From the NCBI GenBank assembly GCA_002812745.2, contig NCSJ02000424.1:1-33572 (forward strand): DNA of 33,572 bases. The letters are read 5' to 3'. This DNA is from Scytalidium lignicola. Its lineage: Eukaryota > Ascomycota > Leotiomycetes. This document shows, piece by piece, positions 30,730-33,572 of the stretch. Below the pieces are notes generated by a model. That model ran no database searches. It was not told where the DNA came from and saw only the letters and a list, made by a program, of their open reading frames with translations. The translations under genes and the position numbers were made by a program. The stretch's first letter is position 1. Each line of letters starts with the position of its first letter.

Positions 30730-33288
30730 ATGCATCTTCCAACAAACCTCACAGTCGGTCAAGTTGCCGGAATAATCAATGCTGCTGTTATCATTGGTAT
30801 GCTCTCACTTTAAGTTTGGCAATGATGTTTGATGCATAATAGATCACTAACTTTGCTCCAAGCACAAATATCCTTTCCATTGATTATGGTCTTTGTTGTA
30901 GTCGATGTGTTGAGCGAATCGTATAATGCTGCAACATGGTATGCGTTTCCCCCCCGGCACCTATCTGTCTATAGAATAGCAACGAGATCTTGACTTCGTT
31001 TCCAAGGTCCGTCCTCGGCCGCCTCTTGAATAACTCGAAATGGCCCTACATCCTCCGATCCGATAGTGTGACAAAGCGAAAGGTCAGCAAAAGGGTTCTC
31101 ATACCATCAACAATATCCAGTTTTGGTGTGCTTTTCCTAGGTGTTGTCGGTTCAGTCACCCCGTTAGGTCTATCTTCTGTTATTAGCCAATCCACACCAA
31201 AGGCAGTCCCATTCCAGTATACTCAAGATGACTCTCCTATCGGACAAGCGACTACATCTCATTCAGACTATGTTACGAATAGGTTATGTGGCTATGACAT
31301 CCTACTCAATTGTCCCGGTAGTGATGCTGGCTATAAAACCATTGAGAATGCCACAGGGTGGTATGGCATCCCTACTACTCCCGATGCTTACATCTCCTCT
31401 GTAATTGCACCAAACATCACCGAAGTCTTCACTAGCGGTACCAGCAACGATGGCAACACTATATCAAGTGTCTTCGATATCCAATATCGATCCTTTATCC
31501 AGTATAACAATTCAACCAGACCTGGTCCGAACGAATCTGTCCCGTGGGTCGATCAAGGCAGACCGCGATCTCAAGGGGAGACCAGATTTTACCAATCATT
31601 GATCCTCAATAACCAGTACCAAGTCGTGGAGGGAGTCGTACTAGATCTTATTTCTGGTGGTATCGGCTTCCGAAATCATACCATACCCCCAAGTTCAAAT
31701 ACTGGCTTCGTATGGGAAGAAGACCTTCTCTGGATCGAGCCCGAGACTTCCTGTGTCAATCTGAATGTCACAGTTGACTATGCTATAGAGCCAATAGGTG
31801 GGGCTCTTGACGCTCGTATAACAGATCGAGGAGGCATAACCAATTTACCAAAATATTATCCTACCATTGACATGAATAATACTCAACTTAACCCTGTGCT
31901 CTATGACCGAGCATGGGTAGGAGCGGTGTTGACTGACTACAATTTCATGATTTACTTTAATGAAACTAGAGACGAGACAGCGGTCGGGAAAACCTATAGC
32001 TTGGATGAAACAGGGACCGAGACTGATATTCTTGTCCCAAATCAAATATCTGTGACCCCTTTCGGAGATGGGAGTCTAGGTCCAACACTACCTTCGCCTC
32101 TCACGCTTTGACAATAGCACGCAAAAGTATATGGATTAACAAATTTACTAACTCTCATATACAGCTGTGACTCAAGGGTTTGGTCAAATGGATAATGCAA
32201 ATATGGCCACCATTATGGCTACCACAGGCTTAATGCTCGGGGCAGGTAGTGAGGTTGATGCATCTGGAAATCCAATTTTAGGACCTACAAACACCCGTTT
32301 ACAGCCACTTACCAATTGGAGTCAACCCCTTTATTCCTGTGCGAGCACCGTCAAGGCCTCTGTGAAGCATGTCTCCTTTCAGATCAATGGCAACTCTTCG
32401 ATCTCTAACCTAGTTGTCACCGGCATTCAACCGGTAACATATTCATCAAATGAAACACTACCGCTTTGGGCAGTAGAGAATACTGGCCTCAACGTTGCCG
32501 ATGTCTCTCCGTTCTGAGGTCTTATTTCCTCTAAATACTCTTCTTCACCATCTCTCTATACCATTCAAAGGGAATGGCTATATCTTCCCGCCGGAAGTGG
32601 AGCATATGCTGAGCTTGGCCGTGGAGATGGTTCTGCAGGAGCTATGGCTCCAGCAGGTGCTCTGAACGAACTCTATAACTTTGCATTTAGCGGTTCTTCC
32701 GGTTTACCCGATTACTCTGGCCAGACAAACTACCCTATGTTTCTAAAGTGGAAGAACCAATCCAGTGACACATCTACAGCCCCCAGCATCCTCAACCTCA
32801 TATGGACTGACCTTATGGCCAACTTCGTCATGGGATCCAAGAGCCAGCTTTCTCGCAATGGGACTGCCCCTTTATCTTCTACTCTCGTATCTGCAACGCC
32901 TTACACCAATACTATCAAGTACAACTACATCTACGCAATCCCGGCATTCTGCTTCCTTGTTCTCTACACTCTAATGTTGCTTGTTTCTTTGGCCTTCATT
33001 CTTTTCCGACGTGTCCATATTGGTACTTTACGGATGCTCCTCAACCAAACCTCTACGGGTCGAGCAGTCACTACAGAGCGTCACGGACATCGCATATCAG
33101 CTCGCACACCAACGAACCAGTGGATTGATGTATTTGGTGACGAGCGCATCAAGGTTAAAAAATTCATGGCACACCAAAAGTATGACCAACTCCCTGTTGA
33201 AGGCCCTTATTCTCCATACGCATATAATGAGGCTTGGGATATGGGGAAATTTCCTTCGGCCTCTCAGGTTCAGTTACGACCAGAATGA
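30730..33288 (+). pseudogene. fungal membrane glycoprotein of unknown function, in-frame TGA
   Basis: Belongs to a fungal group of large predicted membrane proteins; function unknown. Four exons: 30730-30796, 30863-30938, 31007-32079 and 32165-33288. The introns (66, 68, 85 bp) all have GT..AG ends; ACTAAC branch sites are visible in the first and third. The start at 30730 sits in TCAAAATG. The joined frame is 779 residues. Membrane spans are at about 10-38 (VAGIINAAVIIAQISFPLIM) and 79-102. A long N-glycosylated, probably extracellular part follows (many NxS/T sites), then a span at about 659-686 (IYAIPAFCFLVLYTLML) and a 93-residue cytosolic tail. A TGA at 32515-32517 (codon 523) interrupts VSPF-stop-GLISSKY, where Trp is expected from relatives as I remember them. 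Translation would stop before the last span. The frame continues undamaged for 256 codons, so the stop is recent, bypassed, or an error. Confidence 0.7.
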
Positions 33289-33572
33289 GTATTCGCAAAA
33301 CTTGGTTTATATTGGATGTTGAGTGTGGAAGTTGTACTCCTATGTGGGGTAGACTTCTCGGAAAGGACGTATCAAGCTCTCCGGAGTTCTAGGAAAGGTT
33401 TCAGACCATGGTCTAGGCATGAAGGTAAACTGTTCAACCATACACAATGNTTTTTTTATCTTCATATATTGTCTTGTTTAATTGAGTATATTGTTTTTAT
33501 AATGGCAGGCGAAGGTGTAGGATTAAGGGATAAAATGATGATATTGTAGGGTTTAGAGTGCGGAATGGGGCC
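33289..33572. other. right edge, no gene seen
   Basis: Short 3' flank of the membrane protein gene, with an N at 33450 before a T run. The one open frame across it has no motif and is too short to judge. Confidence 0.4.

Noticed and set aside
1..33572. tRNA, rRNA or CRISPR-like arrays
   Set aside because: No complete cloverleaf with a GGTTCRA-type T arm, no rRNA blocks and no regularly spaced repeats were found by eye; the DNA is eukaryotic in character.

Overview
The window looks like nuclear DNA of a filamentous ascomycete. Genes carry short introns (about 50-100 bp) with GT..AG ends and CTAAC/CTGAC-type branch sites. The products are typical of this group: an AA14-type lytic polysaccharide monooxygenase, a HET-domain protein, an S1/P1 nuclease, an NmrA/isoflavone-reductase-like protein, a GH18 chitinase with a CBM1, and Fot1/pogo-type transposons with RIP-like decay. 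A plant-associated or saprotrophic ascomycete fits; I cannot name the species. Gene density is low (about eight genes in 33.6 kb) and the long spacers are AT-rich. Six of the seven single N bases lie beside a homopolymer or in a hairpin, so base calls there are uncertain.

Layout. 1-1135: gene-free, with a short tandem repeat. 1136-2117 (-): AA14-like LPMO, 2 exons. 3568-4953 (-): secreted alpha/beta hydrolase, single exon. 5048-7818: gene-free. 7819-10122 (-): HET-domain protein. 10378-11126 (-): doubtful small gene just upstream of it on the same strand. 13041-14065 (-): S1/P1 nuclease, 3 exons. 15658-16612 (-): NmrA-like oxidoreductase with a GC-AG intron. 16613-18796: AT-rich spacer with a diverged 48-bp direct repeat. 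18797-23629: two long-TIR Fot1/pogo elements in opposite orientation, meeting at one shared TA. 24940-26280 (+): GH18 chitinase whose CBM1 is split by an intron. 27519-28828 (-): MetE/UROD-like gene with a premature stop and a phase break. 30730-33288 (+): fungal membrane glycoprotein gene of unknown function with one in-frame TGA.

How the genes fit together. Four products carry signal peptides and are probably secreted: LPMO, alpha/beta hydrolase, nuclease and chitinase. They suit degradation of plant wall, nucleic acid and chitin outside the cell. They are interspersed with transposons and AT-rich spacers rather than packed into one co-regulated cluster. The HET protein belongs to the fungal self/non-self recognition repertoire.

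The most unusual structure is the transposon pair. The two elements have different TIRs (94 and 100 bp), but each TIR contains the same 22-bp near-perfect palindrome and a doubled subterminal motif. Both encode related but broken DDE transposases that end in the same C-terminal motif.
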